A stretch of DNA of 32,250 bases from a virus. This document shows positions 7,576-15,468 of this stretch, in pieces. The stretch is taken from positions 1-32,250 of IMG/VR virus record IMGVR_UViG_3300000117_000126. One strand, written 5' to 3'. The notes under the pieces are model-generated. The model was given only the letters and a program-made list of their open reading frames with translations, made no database searches and was not told the DNA's origin. Every line of letters starts with the position of its first letter. Position 1 is the first letter of the stretch. Made by a program: the position numbers and the translations under genes.

Positions 7576-8418
7576 ATGAAAATAAATAAAATAATCAAAC
7601 CAAAACGTTTTTCACGTTTTGTAATAATACCGTCTGCAATTTTTAGATACAAAAATATTAGTGCTGCTGCAACTGGTTTATATTGTTGGTTGTTTAGTCA
7701 TGAAGAAAACCAAGATATTACGTTTACATTTATCATGGCGCATTTTAAAAATGGACGTGATGCCTTACAAACTTGTATAAAAGAATTAACAGCTGCTGGC
7801 TTTATGATACGTGAACAAGTTAAAGTTGAAGGTAAATTTAAAGGTTATAATTATATCTTAAATGACACACCGCTAACTGGAAAACCGCTGCCTGGAAAAC
7901 CGCTGCCTGGAAATCAACAACAAAGTAATATACATATAGATAATATATATAATAATAAAAGTAATATAAAGTATGATAATAGGGTTTTAAACGCCTTTGA
8001 TCATTTTGTAAAACTATTTCCAGAAAAAAATCAACCCCAAACAAAAGCGCAAAAAAACAACTGGCTAGATTGTTTAGACAAAATACAACGCATAGATAAA
8101 TACGATTTAGGTGAGGTATATTTAAAATGCAAAGAATTAAGAACAGATAGTTTTTGGCAAAATAATTTTCTTACAATACTTAAATTAAGAAACACTGATA
8201 AAAATGGTGTAAAATATATTGACAGGTTTATGTATAAAAAATCTGTTACCATTAATGATATAAGAAAAAAAATACCAGGTCATATAAGTTTTTATAAATA
8301 TAATGACCCCAATGGTAAAACATTAGTGGGCGCTAAAACCATTAATGGTGACATTGATTTTCTAATGTTACGAACAATGTTGACTGAAGATGAAATACAA
8401 ATAATTATTAATGATTAA
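7576..8418 (+). CDS. Replication initiator / replisome organizer with N-terminal winged helix
   Basis: A 280-residue protein. Residues 1-95 (RFVIIPSAIFRYKNISAAAT, TGLYCWLFSH, ALQTCIKELTAAGFMIREQ) read as the winged-helix domain found at the N terminus of phage replication proteins such as O/DnaD-like organizers. A linker at residues ~98-135 holds three 5-residue repeats (PLTGK, PLPGK, PLPGN) and then an Asn/Ile-rich stretch; its DNA is a candidate origin. The C-terminal half (residues 136-280) is helical and basic, perhaps for loading the helicase. It lies two genes upstream of the primase-helicase, in the order expected for initiator then helicase. Winged-helix identity is fairly sure; origin binding is inferred. 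Confidence 0.65.
   Translation: MKINKIIKPKRFSRFVIIPSAIFRYKNISAAATGLYCWLFSHEENQDITFTFIMAHFKNGRDALQTCIKELTAAGFMIREQVKVEGKFKGYNYILNDTPLTGKPLPGKPLPGNQQQSNIHIDNIYNNKSNIKYDNRVLNAFDHFVKLFPEKNQPQTKAQKNNWLDCLDKIQRIDKYDLGEVYLKCKELRTDSFWQNNFLTILKLRNTDKNGVKYIDRFMYKKSVTINDIRKKIPGHISFYKYNDPNGKTLVGAKTINGDIDFLMLRTMLTEDEIQIIIND
7870..7990 (+). other. Candidate replication origin inside the initiator gene
   Basis: Three 15-bp direct repeats lie head to tail without spacers at 7870-7884 (CCGCTAACTGGAAAA), 7885-7899 (CCGCTGCCTGGAAAA) and 7900-7914 (CCGCTGCCTGGAAAT). They are immediately followed by ~75 bp of almost pure A/T (7915-7990). They are G/C-rich islands in AT-rich surroundings. Iterons plus an AT-rich unwinding element within the linker region of the initiator gene is the lambda O arrangement. 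The repeats may instead just encode a Pro/Gly linker. Confidence 0.4.
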
Positions 8419-8914
8419 AAAAGGTCAAATATTTACATTAGATGAATTAGAGCAGAAAATAGTTTTTACTATTGCTACTGAAAGACAGTTAAATAAAGAA
8501 AAAACTGGTTGGAATGGCTATAGAACAGTTGCTAAAAAAAATGATGTAGAATTAAATAAAGTTGGTTTTGGCGCTGAATTTATATTTTGTAGGGAACTAA
8601 ATTTATTCCCTGACTTTACAATTTTAAATACATCAAAAACATTAGGAACTGATAAATATGACTGTATATATAAAAATTTTACTGTAGATGTTAAAGTAAA
8701 TAGAAATATTACTAATCCATTTATGATTCCAGAATATGCAAAAACCAATTGTAATATTTTTGCTTTGTTTGTTTGTAAATACCCTAAATACAGATTTGAA
8801 GGTTTTGCAACAAATGAAATGATCTTTAAAAATAATAATTTAAGAATGACTAGAGTTAAAGCATTTGTATTAGCAAAAAAATGCTTGCTAGAATTTGATG
8901 AATTAAATTTATAA
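8411..8914 (+). CDS. Putative PD-(D/E)XK-like nuclease
   Basis: A 167-residue protein. Residues 52-57 (GFGAEF, Glu56), 81-85 (DKYDC, Asp84) and 91-97 (TVDVKVN, Asp93 and Lys95) form the E...D...DxK arrangement of a small PD-(D/E)XK fold, similar to resolvase-like or restriction-like phage nucleases. The N-terminal ~45 residues are helical. Candidate roles are junction resolution or degradation of host DNA; the sequence does not decide. It overlaps the initiator by 8 bases and lies 18 bases before the primase-helicase, inside the replication operon. Confidence 0.55.
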   Translation: MIKKGQIFTLDELEQKIVFTIATERQLNKEKTGWNGYRTVAKKNDVELNKVGFGAEFIFCRELNLFPDFTILNTSKTLGTDKYDCIYKNFTVDVKVNRNITNPFMIPEYAKTNCNIFALFVCKYPKYRFEGFATNEMIFKNNNLRMTRVKAFVLAKKCLLEFDELNL

Positions 8915-8932
8915 ATTTATAAAAACGAAATA

Positions 8933-10615
8933 ATGATAAACGAATTAAGTAATTTAGGGATTAAAATTAAAAGACAGTCAGGTGAATACAAAACAACATG
9001 TCCAAAATGCAGTCACACCAGAAAAAACAAAAGCGACAAATGTTTATCTGTTAACGTCACCAGAGGTATCTACAATTGTCATAATTGCGGCTGGTCAGGA
9101 ACAGTGCAAAAGTTTTCTTCAAAACCTGAATATATTGTACCAACTAGACAAAATGTACAAATAAATGCCAGAGTATTAAACTGGTTTGAACAAAGAAAAA
9201 TATCAGAAGCTACATTAGTACATTGGCAAATTGGTGAATCATTAGAATACATGCCGCAAGTAAATAAAAAAAGGCGTGTAATTAATTTTAATTATTTCAG
9301 GGACAATCAATTAATAAATGTAAAGTTTAGAGATTCAGAAAAAAACTTTAAAATGGTTTCTGGTGCTGAATTAATATTTTATGGTTTAGATAATATAAAA
9401 GAACTAGACATTGTTTACATTGTTGAAGGTGAAATGGACGCATTAAGTTTACATGAAGCTGGTCTTTACAGTGTATGTAGTGTACCTAATGGCGCAAGTA
9501 AAGGCAGTCAAAAATTAGAATATCTTGACAATTGTTATAAATACTTTGAAAATAAAAAGACAATAGTTTTATGCACTGATAATGATGCACCTGGTTTAAT
9601 GTTAAGAAATGAATTAGCAAGGCGTTTTGGTTATTACAAATGTAAATATGTTGATTTTGGTGAATATAAAGACGCAAATGATGTTTTAGTTAAAGCTGAT
9701 AAAGATACTTTAAGAAGTATTGTTATTAATGCTAAAAATTTTCCGCTAGAAGGAATATTAAACATTGATAATATTTGGGATAGTGTGTTAAATTATAATG
9801 AAAATGGTATAAAAAACTATTCTATTGGAATGGGCGCATCAGATAATTATTTTAACATGGCTTTTGGTGAATGGACTGTTGTTACTGGCATACCTAATAG
9901 CGGTAAATCTGATATTGTAGATCAAATATGCTGCAACCTAGCTACAAGATATGGCTTTAGATGTGCAATGTTTGCACCTGAATCATTTCCATACGAGGGT
10001 CATATAAAACGTATTGCAAATAAATTAAATGAAAAAACGTGTACTAATGATGATTTGAATAACACAAAGGACTTTATACAAGAACACTTTCACTGGGTTA
10101 AAATAGATTTAGAGAACTTAACATTAAAAGGAATTTTAGACGCCTTTAAACAGCTTGTATTGCAAAAAGGTATTAATATTTGTGTTATTGACCCTTACAA
10201 TATGTTAGATCATTCAGCGCAAAAAGATTTTAGTTATATCGGCAAAATACTTTCACAAATAACACAATTTTGTCAGCAAACTAAAACACATTTATTTTTA
10301 GTGGCACACCCTAGAAAAATAGAATCAATTGAGGGTAAATATAAAAAACCGTCACTTTATGATATTTCTGGGTCAGCCGACTTCTTTAATAAATCTTATA
10401 ATGGTTTAATAGTGTTCAGACAAATAGGACAAAAATCAAAGTATAAGAGTGATATTGTCACTGTATATGTAGAAAAGGTAAAACGTAAAGAAAACGGTCA
10501 ATTAGGACACTTTGAAATAGCACCAGATTTCTATGAAGGTGGTGGTGTTTACAAACATTTGACACGTGAAAACAAAAAATTTGAAGTAATTAAAGATAAT
10601 AATATACCCTTTTAA
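8933..10615 (+). CDS. Bifunctional primase-helicase (T7 gp4-like)
   Basis: A 560-residue protein with the full gp4-type order. A zinc-binding domain has Cys23/Cys26 and Cys49/Cys52 (CPKCSHTR, then YNCHNCGWSG). The TOPRIM primase core is VYIVEGEMDALSLHEAG with the catalytic Glu, followed by VPNGAS and VLCTDNDAPG. The C-terminal RecA-like helicase has Walker A at residues ~318-326 (GIPNSGKSD), the ICVIDPYNM motif (Walker B) and HLFLVAHPRK. It would make primers and unwind DNA at the phage fork. The C-terminal tip is KDNNIPF, similar to the SSB-like tip at 5164. It is the last gene of the early operon; no phage DNA polymerase is present in the window. Confidence 0.92.
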   Translation: MINELSNLGIKIKRQSGEYKTTCPKCSHTRKNKSDKCLSVNVTRGIYNCHNCGWSGTVQKFSSKPEYIVPTRQNVQINARVLNWFEQRKISEATLVHWQIGESLEYMPQVNKKRRVINFNYFRDNQLINVKFRDSEKNFKMVSGAELIFYGLDNIKELDIVYIVEGEMDALSLHEAGLYSVCSVPNGASKGSQKLEYLDNCYKYFENKKTIVLCTDNDAPGLMLRNELARRFGYYKCKYVDFGEYKDANDVLVKADKDTLRSIVINAKNFPLEGILNIDNIWDSVLNYNENGIKNYSIGMGASDNYFNMAFGEWTVVTGIPNSGKSDIVDQICCNLATRYGFRCAMFAPESFPYEGHIKRIANKLNEKTCTNDDLNNTKDFIQEHFHWVKIDLENLTLKGILDAFKQLVLQKGINICVIDPYNMLDHSAQKDFSYIGKILSQITQFCQQTKTHLFLVAHPRKIESIEGKYKKPSLYDISGSADFFNKSYNGLIVFRQIGQKSKYKSDIVTVYVEKVKRKENGQLGHFEIAPDFYEGGGVYKHLTRENKKFEVIKDNNIPF

Positions 10616-10843
10616 CAGGTTAAAATGAAAAAAAATTTAAAATTTTAGTAAAAATATTTTTTTAATTCAAATATGTTGTTGTATATTTGAAATCAGAACA
10701 ACAAGTCAAAACAAAGTTTGATGTACCCAAGGGAGTTAACTGCATCTGTAAAGACAAAAAAAGTGATGTTTCTTTGTTTGCCATCACAAATTAAGAAATA
10801 GGAAACTGCAATGCATTGCTTATAGTTACACTAACTTAATTAT
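10616..10843. other. Gene-poor gap between early and packaging genes
   Basis: About 230 bases without a convincing protein gene. It holds an A/T motif and -7-like box (10651-10689), a possible 26-codon reading frame (10721-10801, starting MYPREL), an imperfect hairpin GTGATG/CATCAC at about 10763-10787, and the 12-base palindrome GCAATGCATTGC at about 10808-10819. A terminator follows at 10844. Confidence 0.6.
10651..10689 (+). promoter_or_regulatory. Promoter with A/T motif and TATATTTG -7 box
   Basis: AAAATATTTTTTTAATTC at 10651-10668 is followed 13 bases later by TATATTTG at 10682-10689, a full match to the Bacteroidota -7 consensus TAnnTTTG. The same pair recurs at 17464-17502. Confidence 0.55.
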
Positions 10844-10872
10844 AAAACCCCTACAAATTGTGGGGGTTTTTT
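10695..10872 (+). ncRNA. Candidate small non-coding transcript
   Basis: This is the region from just after the TATATTTG box to the strong terminator at 10844-10874, about 175 bases. It contains a 6-bp stem hairpin (GTGATG...CATCAC) and a GCAATGCATTGC palindrome. It ends in a terminator before any established gene, so transcription from this promoter would mostly give a short RNA. It could also be a leader/attenuator for the packaging operon or encode a 26-residue peptide. Confidence 0.3.
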
Positions 10873-10874
10873 TA
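10844..10874 (+). terminator. Rho-independent terminator before the packaging operon
   Basis: AAAACCCCTACA and TGTGGGGGTTTT form a 12-bp stem with one wobble around a 3-base loop, followed by more Ts. Its T-run merges with TATATTTA (10873-10880), only 4 bases before the next ATG. Confidence 0.85.
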
Positions 10875-10883
10875 TATTTACAT

Positions 10884-11090
10884 ATGACTAAAAAGCATTA
10901 TAAAGCAATCCAATGGTGTTTTGGAAATGACATATTTGTAAGTCCAATGCCCAGAAAATCAGGCATTTACATTGAAATAAAAGAAAAAAACAAAAAGATC
11001 ATTTCACCAAACCATTATAGTCAAAAAGAGTTGCAAAAAAAAATATGGGAATTATATTTGTATCTTTACGAAAAATATAATCATGAGTAA
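10884..11090 (+). CDS. Small hypothetical protein before small terminase (68 aa)
   Basis: I choose ATG 10884 rather than an upstream in-frame GTG at 10860, because that one lies within the terminator hairpin. The 68-residue basic protein (KKHYKAIQWCFGNDIFVSPM, then SGIYIEIKEKNKK) shows a beta-hairpin-like first half and a helical, aromatic C terminus (KIWELYLYLYEKY). I do not recognise a family. Its end overlaps the small terminase start by 8 bases, which ties it to packaging. Confidence that it is a gene is moderate; function unknown. Confidence 0.55.
   Translation: MTKKHYKAIQWCFGNDIFVSPMPRKSGIYIEIKEKNKKIISPNHYSQKELQKKIWELYLYLYEKYNHE
11061..11068 (+). promoter_or_regulatory. -7-like box before small terminase
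   Basis: TATCTTTA begins 22 bases before the small terminase ATG at 11083, inside the preceding gene. The same box at nearly the same distance precedes the starts at 15469, 18877 and 23762. Confidence 0.4.
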
Positions 11091-11463
11091 AAAGCCACAT
11101 AATGCAACACTAAAAAAGAGAATGATTGCAGCACTAGAAAAAACATTTGGTGTTGTATCAACTGCTGCACCTATGGCTGGTATTGATAGATGTACACATT
11201 ATAGATGGTTAAAGAGTGATGAAGATTATAAACAAAAGGTTGAGGATTTAGAAAACGTTATGTTAGATTTTGCAGAAACTAATCTGCATCAACAAATTAT
11301 GGAAGGCAATACAACAGCAACTATATTTTTGTTAAAAACTAGAGGGCGTAAACGTGGCTATATAGAGCGTCAAAATATTGAGATGACAGCTGACGTAACA
11401 ACAACTAAATTATCACCAGAAGCACAACAGAAAATTGACGATATTCTAAATGAAGAATATTAA
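11083..11463 (+). CDS. terS: Terminase small subunit
   Basis: A 126-residue protein. The N terminus carries a helix-turn-helix of the phBC6A51-like small terminase group: LEKTFGVVSTAAPMAGI, then DRCTHYRWLKSDEDYKQKV. A central helical oligomerisation part follows (FAETNLHQQIMEGNTTATIF, LLKTRGRKRGY). The C terminus is acidic and ends LSPEAQQKIDDILNEEY. It recognises phage DNA and feeds it to the large subunit, whose gene overlaps its 3' end by 14 bases. Length is normal for the family. Confidence 0.85.
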   Translation: MSKKPHNATLKKRMIAALEKTFGVVSTAAPMAGIDRCTHYRWLKSDEDYKQKVEDLENVMLDFAETNLHQQIMEGNTTATIFLLKTRGRKRGYIERQNIEMTADVTTTKLSPEAQQKIDDILNEEY

Positions 11464-12808
11464 TGGAATAATAAAAGAAAAATGCGAAAGTTCTTTATTA
11501 TTTTTTACTAGGTATATCTTTAAAGAAAATACTGGTATTAAATTTGAAGTAGCTAACTTTCACATAAAATTAGCAGAAACCCTAGAAGCTGTTTTTAGAG
11601 GTGAGATAAAACGCCTTATTATAAACATACCGCCAAGATATGGTAAAACAGAAATAGCTGTTAAAATGTACATTAGCTGGTGTTTAGCTAAAAACCCAAG
11701 AGCAAAATTTATTCACTTATCTTATTCAGATGCTTTAGCTTTAGATAATAGTTCTATGACTAGAGAATATATACTATCAGATGCATTTCAAAAAATATGG
11801 CAATTAACATTAAAGAAGGATAGTCAAAGTAGGAAGAAATGGTACACAACACAAGGCGGCGGTGTATATGCTACTGCTAGTGGTGGTGCAATTACTGGTT
11901 TTGGTGCTGGTAATGGTGGCGCTATAATTATTGATGACCCATTAAAACCAGATGACGCTTTAAGTGACGTTAGGCGTGGATTTATTAATAACAGATATAA
12001 TACAACAATTAGGTCAAGGGTCAACGATAGAGATGTTCCAATTATAGTTATTATGCAGCGCTTACATGAAGATGATTTGTCTGGATATTTATTAGAAGGT
12101 AACAGTGGTGAGCCATGGCATCACTTAAAGTTTTCTGCAATCGACAAAGAAAACAAACCGTTATGGTCAAACAAACATTCATTTAAAGAGCTAGAAAACA
12201 TTCGGCAAGCTGACCGTTATACATTTGCTGGCCAGTATATGCAAGACCCAGCGCCAGATGAAGGTGGTGAATGGCGTAAAGATTGGTTTAATATAATTAA
12301 TAAAGCAGAAATGCCTAACGATATACAATGGGAAATGTTTATTGATGGTGCTTATACTAAAGACACAAAGAATGACCCAACAGGTATTCAGATAAGTGGT
12401 AAAAGCGGTGATAATCTTTATATACTAAAAAGCATAGATAAATATTTAGAGATGCCAGAACTTAAATCATTTATAGTTTCTTTTGTTAAAAGTTGTGGTG
12501 TACATATTAGCCAAATATTAGTTGAACCAAAAGCGTCTGGTAAATCTTTAGTGCAATTATTAAGGCGTGAAACAGGTTACAACGTAAGTGAATTAAAAAC
12601 AGATTTTGTAAGATACAGTAAAATTGAAAGAGCAAGGGCATCGTCACCGTTTATAGAAGGTGGTCGAGTTTACTTAATTAAAGACAGCTGGAATGATGCA
12701 TACTTGCAGCAAGTAGGTACTTTTCCTAATGCAAAACATGATGAACATATTGACGTTACATCGTATGCAATAGAGCGTAATTTGATAAGAAATTTCTTTG
12801 TGGTTTAA
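11450..12808 (+). CDS. terL: Terminase large subunit
   Basis: A 452-residue packaging motor. The N-terminal ATPase has Walker A at residues 61-68 (PPRYGKTE) and Walker B at 158-163 (AIIIDD). The C-terminal RNase-H-like nuclease has acidic residues in MFIDGAYTKDTKNDPTG, ILVEPKASGKSL and HDEHIDVTSYAIE, the usual D...E...D spread. It pumps DNA into the prohead and cuts the concatemer. The size is typical for HK97-like siphophages. The gene overlaps the small subunit and is followed by the portal after a short gap holding a possible promoter. The identity is secure; the packaging mode (cos or pac) cannot be read here. Confidence 0.95.
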   Translation: MKNINGIIKEKCESSLLFFTRYIFKENTGIKFEVANFHIKLAETLEAVFRGEIKRLIINIPPRYGKTEIAVKMYISWCLAKNPRAKFIHLSYSDALALDNSSMTREYILSDAFQKIWQLTLKKDSQSRKKWYTTQGGGVYATASGGAITGFGAGNGGAIIIDDPLKPDDALSDVRRGFINNRYNTTIRSRVNDRDVPIIVIMQRLHEDDLSGYLLEGNSGEPWHHLKFSAIDKENKPLWSNKHSFKELENIRQADRYTFAGQYMQDPAPDEGGEWRKDWFNIINKAEMPNDIQWEMFIDGAYTKDTKNDPTGIQISGKSGDNLYILKSIDKYLEMPELKSFIVSFVKSCGVHISQILVEPKASGKSLVQLLRRETGYNVSELKTDFVRYSKIERARASSPFIEGGRVYLIKDSWNDAYLQQVGTFPNAKHDEHIDVTSYAIERNLIRNFFVV

Positions 12809-12824
12809 TTACTTTTTATTTTTG

Positions 12825-12832
12825 TATTTTTA
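12825..12832 (+). promoter_or_regulatory. Possible -7-like box before the portal gene
   Basis: TATTTTTA in the 50-base gap between large terminase and portal, within GTATTTTTACATAAAATTT, resembles the element before 18877. A TTTG lies 24 bases upstream. The spacing to the ATG (34 bases) is longer than at the other sites, so support is weak. Confidence 0.3.
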
Positions 12833-12858
12833 CATAAAATTTTTTATAGGTAAAAACT

Positions 12859-14613
12859 ATGGCATCAATCCTAGACCGTCTTAAATCCTTAATTACTAAA
12901 AACGCACAACAATCAGCAGCTGAATATAACAGAGCGATTTATAACTGGTTGGGTGAAAGTATTTTATGGAATCCAGAAAATGACGACACTTACATTAATG
13001 AAGGATATAGAAAAAATGCAACTATTTATTCATTAATAAATATTATTACTAAAGCTGCAACTACAATTCCATTTCAAGTTTATGAAATAGACAATAAAGC
13101 TGATTACAAAAGATATAAAGCAATGACATCTGGTTTAGTTGATGGTAATGTTTTACATAAATCTGAAATATTAAAAAAACGTGCATTAGTTGAAATAGAA
13201 GATACTGAATTGCACATGTTATTAGACCGACCAAATCCAATGCAATCTTATAGTAGTTTTATTACAGAAGTAATAGCTTTTGGTAAACTAACTGGTAATA
13301 GATACATCTACGGAATAGCGCCTGAATCAGGTTCTAATGCTGGTAAATACAAAGAAATGTATGTAATGCCATCACAAATGATGGAAATAGTTTCTGGTGG
13401 TATTATGCAGCCAGTTAAATCTTATAGAATACAATACAACGGTGAAGTAGATATTCCAGCTGAACAAATTTGTCACATAAAAGATTTTAACCCATATTAT
13501 GACGGTACTGGTTCACATCTTTATGGTCAATCACCATTACGTGCTGGTTTACGCTCTATGACTACAAACAACGAAGCTGTTCAAACAGGTGTTAAGTATC
13601 TACAAAACCAAACAGCAAGAGGTGTGTTAATGAGCGAAGAAGGTGACATAAATGAAGTACAAGCACAACAATTAAAAGATAAATTTAGATCAGCACATCA
13701 AGGGTCAAACAATGCTGGTGATATTATTATAACACCAAAGAAATTAAGCTGGGTTAACTTTGGTTTAAATGCTAGTGATGTGTCATTGATCGAACAATAC
13801 AATGCGTCTATAAAAGATTTATGTAATATTTATCATGTACCAGTACAAATGCTTAACAATACAGATGCCTCAACATATAACAATATGAAGGAAGCGAAAA
13901 AAGCATTATATCAAAACGCAGTCATTCCTGAACTTTGTAAAATACGTGATGAATTAAACAGATGGTTAGCGCCACAATTTGGTGAGAAACTTTGTATTGA
14001 CTTTGATTTTTCTGTTATACCAGAGTTACAAGAAGAAACTGAAAAAGTTGTAAATCAAATGAGCCAAGCATGGTGGTTAACACCTAATGAAAAAAGAATG
14101 GCAATGAATTACGGTGAAGATGAGGAAAGTGACATTTTAAATGATTACTACATTCCAGCAAACCTTATTCCTGTAAAAGACAATGATGTTTCTGATATTG
14201 AAGTAGATAATGAAATTGATGTTGCTAAACTTCTAAAAAAAAAAGAAGAACCTAAAGAAATAGTAATAAAAGAAACGTATGGTGATTACCCACAAAGCGC
14301 CACTAACAATGCAAAACGTGTAAAGAACTGGATTGAAAAACATGGACGTGAAGAAGTTAGGGGAATGACAGAGGTGGGACTTGCAAGAATGAACCAATTA
14401 ATTGCTAGGGAAAAATTAAGTTTATCTACATTAAAAAGAACTTTTAGTTTCTTATCAAGAACAAAAGGCGGTGGTTATGATAAAATAAATCCTGATTATA
14501 GAGATACGCCTTGGCGTGACAAAGGTTATGTGGCATTCCTTGGTTGGGGTGGTAATGCAATGTTAAAATATGCTGAAAGAAAATTAAATCAGCTAGAAAA
14601 TGATAAAGAATAA
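12859..14613 (+). CDS. HK97-type portal protein with C-terminal extra domain
   Basis: A 584-residue protein. Residues 1-~420 follow the HK97 portal family: YSLINIITKAATTIPFQVYE, LLDRPNPMQSYSSF, AFGKLTGNRYIY, ICHIKDFNPYYDGTG, then LCNIYHVPVQMLNN. It forms the ring at one capsid vertex through which DNA enters. Residues ~470-580 are an added domain not needed for a portal: DYPQSATNNAKRVKNW, GMTEVGLARMNQLIAREKLS, then PWRDKGYVAFLGWGGNAM. This domain recurs, in my memory, in other phage head proteins. A charged linker (KKKEEPKEIVIKE) separates the two parts. The 3' end overlaps the next gene by 14 bases. Confidence 0.92.
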   Translation: MASILDRLKSLITKNAQQSAAEYNRAIYNWLGESILWNPENDDTYINEGYRKNATIYSLINIITKAATTIPFQVYEIDNKADYKRYKAMTSGLVDGNVLHKSEILKKRALVEIEDTELHMLLDRPNPMQSYSSFITEVIAFGKLTGNRYIYGIAPESGSNAGKYKEMYVMPSQMMEIVSGGIMQPVKSYRIQYNGEVDIPAEQICHIKDFNPYYDGTGSHLYGQSPLRAGLRSMTTNNEAVQTGVKYLQNQTARGVLMSEEGDINEVQAQQLKDKFRSAHQGSNNAGDIIITPKKLSWVNFGLNASDVSLIEQYNASIKDLCNIYHVPVQMLNNTDASTYNNMKEAKKALYQNAVIPELCKIRDELNRWLAPQFGEKLCIDFDFSVIPELQEETEKVVNQMSQAWWLTPNEKRMAMNYGEDEESDILNDYYIPANLIPVKDNDVSDIEVDNEIDVAKLLKKKEEPKEIVIKETYGDYPQSATNNAKRVKNWIEKHGREEVRGMTEVGLARMNQLIAREKLSLSTLKRTFSFLSRTKGGGYDKINPDYRDTPWRDKGYVAFLGWGGNAMLKYAERKLNQLENDKE

Positions 14614-15433
14614 AGATGACTGGCAAAGGGCGTTTGAAAAACAAATGGATATTGCAGAGCGCAAAACAATCCCTTACGTAAAACGTTACTACAAAGCCGA
14701 ATACAACAAAGCAATAGAATCTTTTATTGCAATGAATCCTACAAATTACGAGAATGTATTTATGACTGAAGGTCTAGTTAGCATATACAGAGATTTATAT
14801 GTTACAATTGGATTAAGGTTTGCTAAATGGTATGCAAGAAACTTTGATAAGTTTATTAAAAAAGGTATTAATCCTGATCAATTTGAAAGTTTTTGGGCGG
14901 AACGTTTTGCATTTTTAGGAATGTCAATAGGCGCACAAAGAGTAACATTAGTTTCTGGAACTGCTAAAAAAACGTTAAAAAGAATATTGACTGGCTTTAT
15001 GGCTGACAGTGAATTTATGATGTTAGGTGCAGCAGAACAAGCAAGGATTTTAAGAAATACATTTAACCAATATTCTACAAATCAAGCAACTAGATTAGTA
15101 AGAACTGAAGCTACAGCTGCTGCAAATTTTGCTACAATGCAAAGCGCACAAACAATATTTCCAGGCGCACAAATGATGAAAGAGTGGGTTGCTAGTTTTG
15201 ACGATAGAACACGTGATGCACATGCTGAAGCTGGCGCTAGTAACCCAATACCTTATAATGATCAGTTTTTAGTTGGTGGTGAGTTTATGCAATACCCAGG
15301 TGACCCAGCTGGTAGTGCTGCAAACGTTATTAATTGTCGTTGTAGTGTTGCGCCTTTTCCTGTTGAAAATGCAGAAGGTCTTAATGATATAGAGGGTATT
15401 GGTTTTGGTCTAGCTGGTCAAGCAACTTTTTAA
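14600..15433 (+). CDS. Head morphogenesis / minor capsid protein (Mu gpF-like)
   Basis: A 277-residue protein of the phage Mu F/SPP1 gp7-like family. The diagnostic parts are in the C-terminal half: LVRTEATAAANFATMQ, KEWVASFDDRTRDAHAEA, and GDPAGSAANVINCRCSVAP with the paired cysteines. The N-terminal half is helical (KRYYKAEYNKAIESF). Family members sit in the prohead near the portal and assist DNA entry or ejection. It is translationally coupled to the portal gene by overlap and followed by the protease. Confidence 0.88.
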   Translation: MIKNKDDWQRAFEKQMDIAERKTIPYVKRYYKAEYNKAIESFIAMNPTNYENVFMTEGLVSIYRDLYVTIGLRFAKWYARNFDKFIKKGINPDQFESFWAERFAFLGMSIGAQRVTLVSGTAKKTLKRILTGFMADSEFMMLGAAEQARILRNTFNQYSTNQATRLVRTEATAAANFATMQSAQTIFPGAQMMKEWVASFDDRTRDAHAEAGASNPIPYNDQFLVGGEFMQYPGDPAGSAANVINCRCSVAPFPVENAEGLNDIEGIGFGLAGQATF

Positions 15434-15445
15434 AAATTAAAATTG

Positions 15446-15453
15446 TATCTTTG
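15446..15453 (+). promoter_or_regulatory. -7-like box before the prohead protease
   Basis: TATCTTTG exactly matches TAnnTTTG and starts 23 bases before the protease ATG at 15469. It could give the protease and capsid genes an extra, strong late promoter with a very short leader. Confidence 0.5.
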
Positions 15454-15468
15454 AAATAAATTTTTGTT

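Noticed and set aside
10860-10883. Upstream GTG start for the 68-residue gene
   Set aside because: The codons would lie in the terminator stem and T-run; ATG 10884 is clean.
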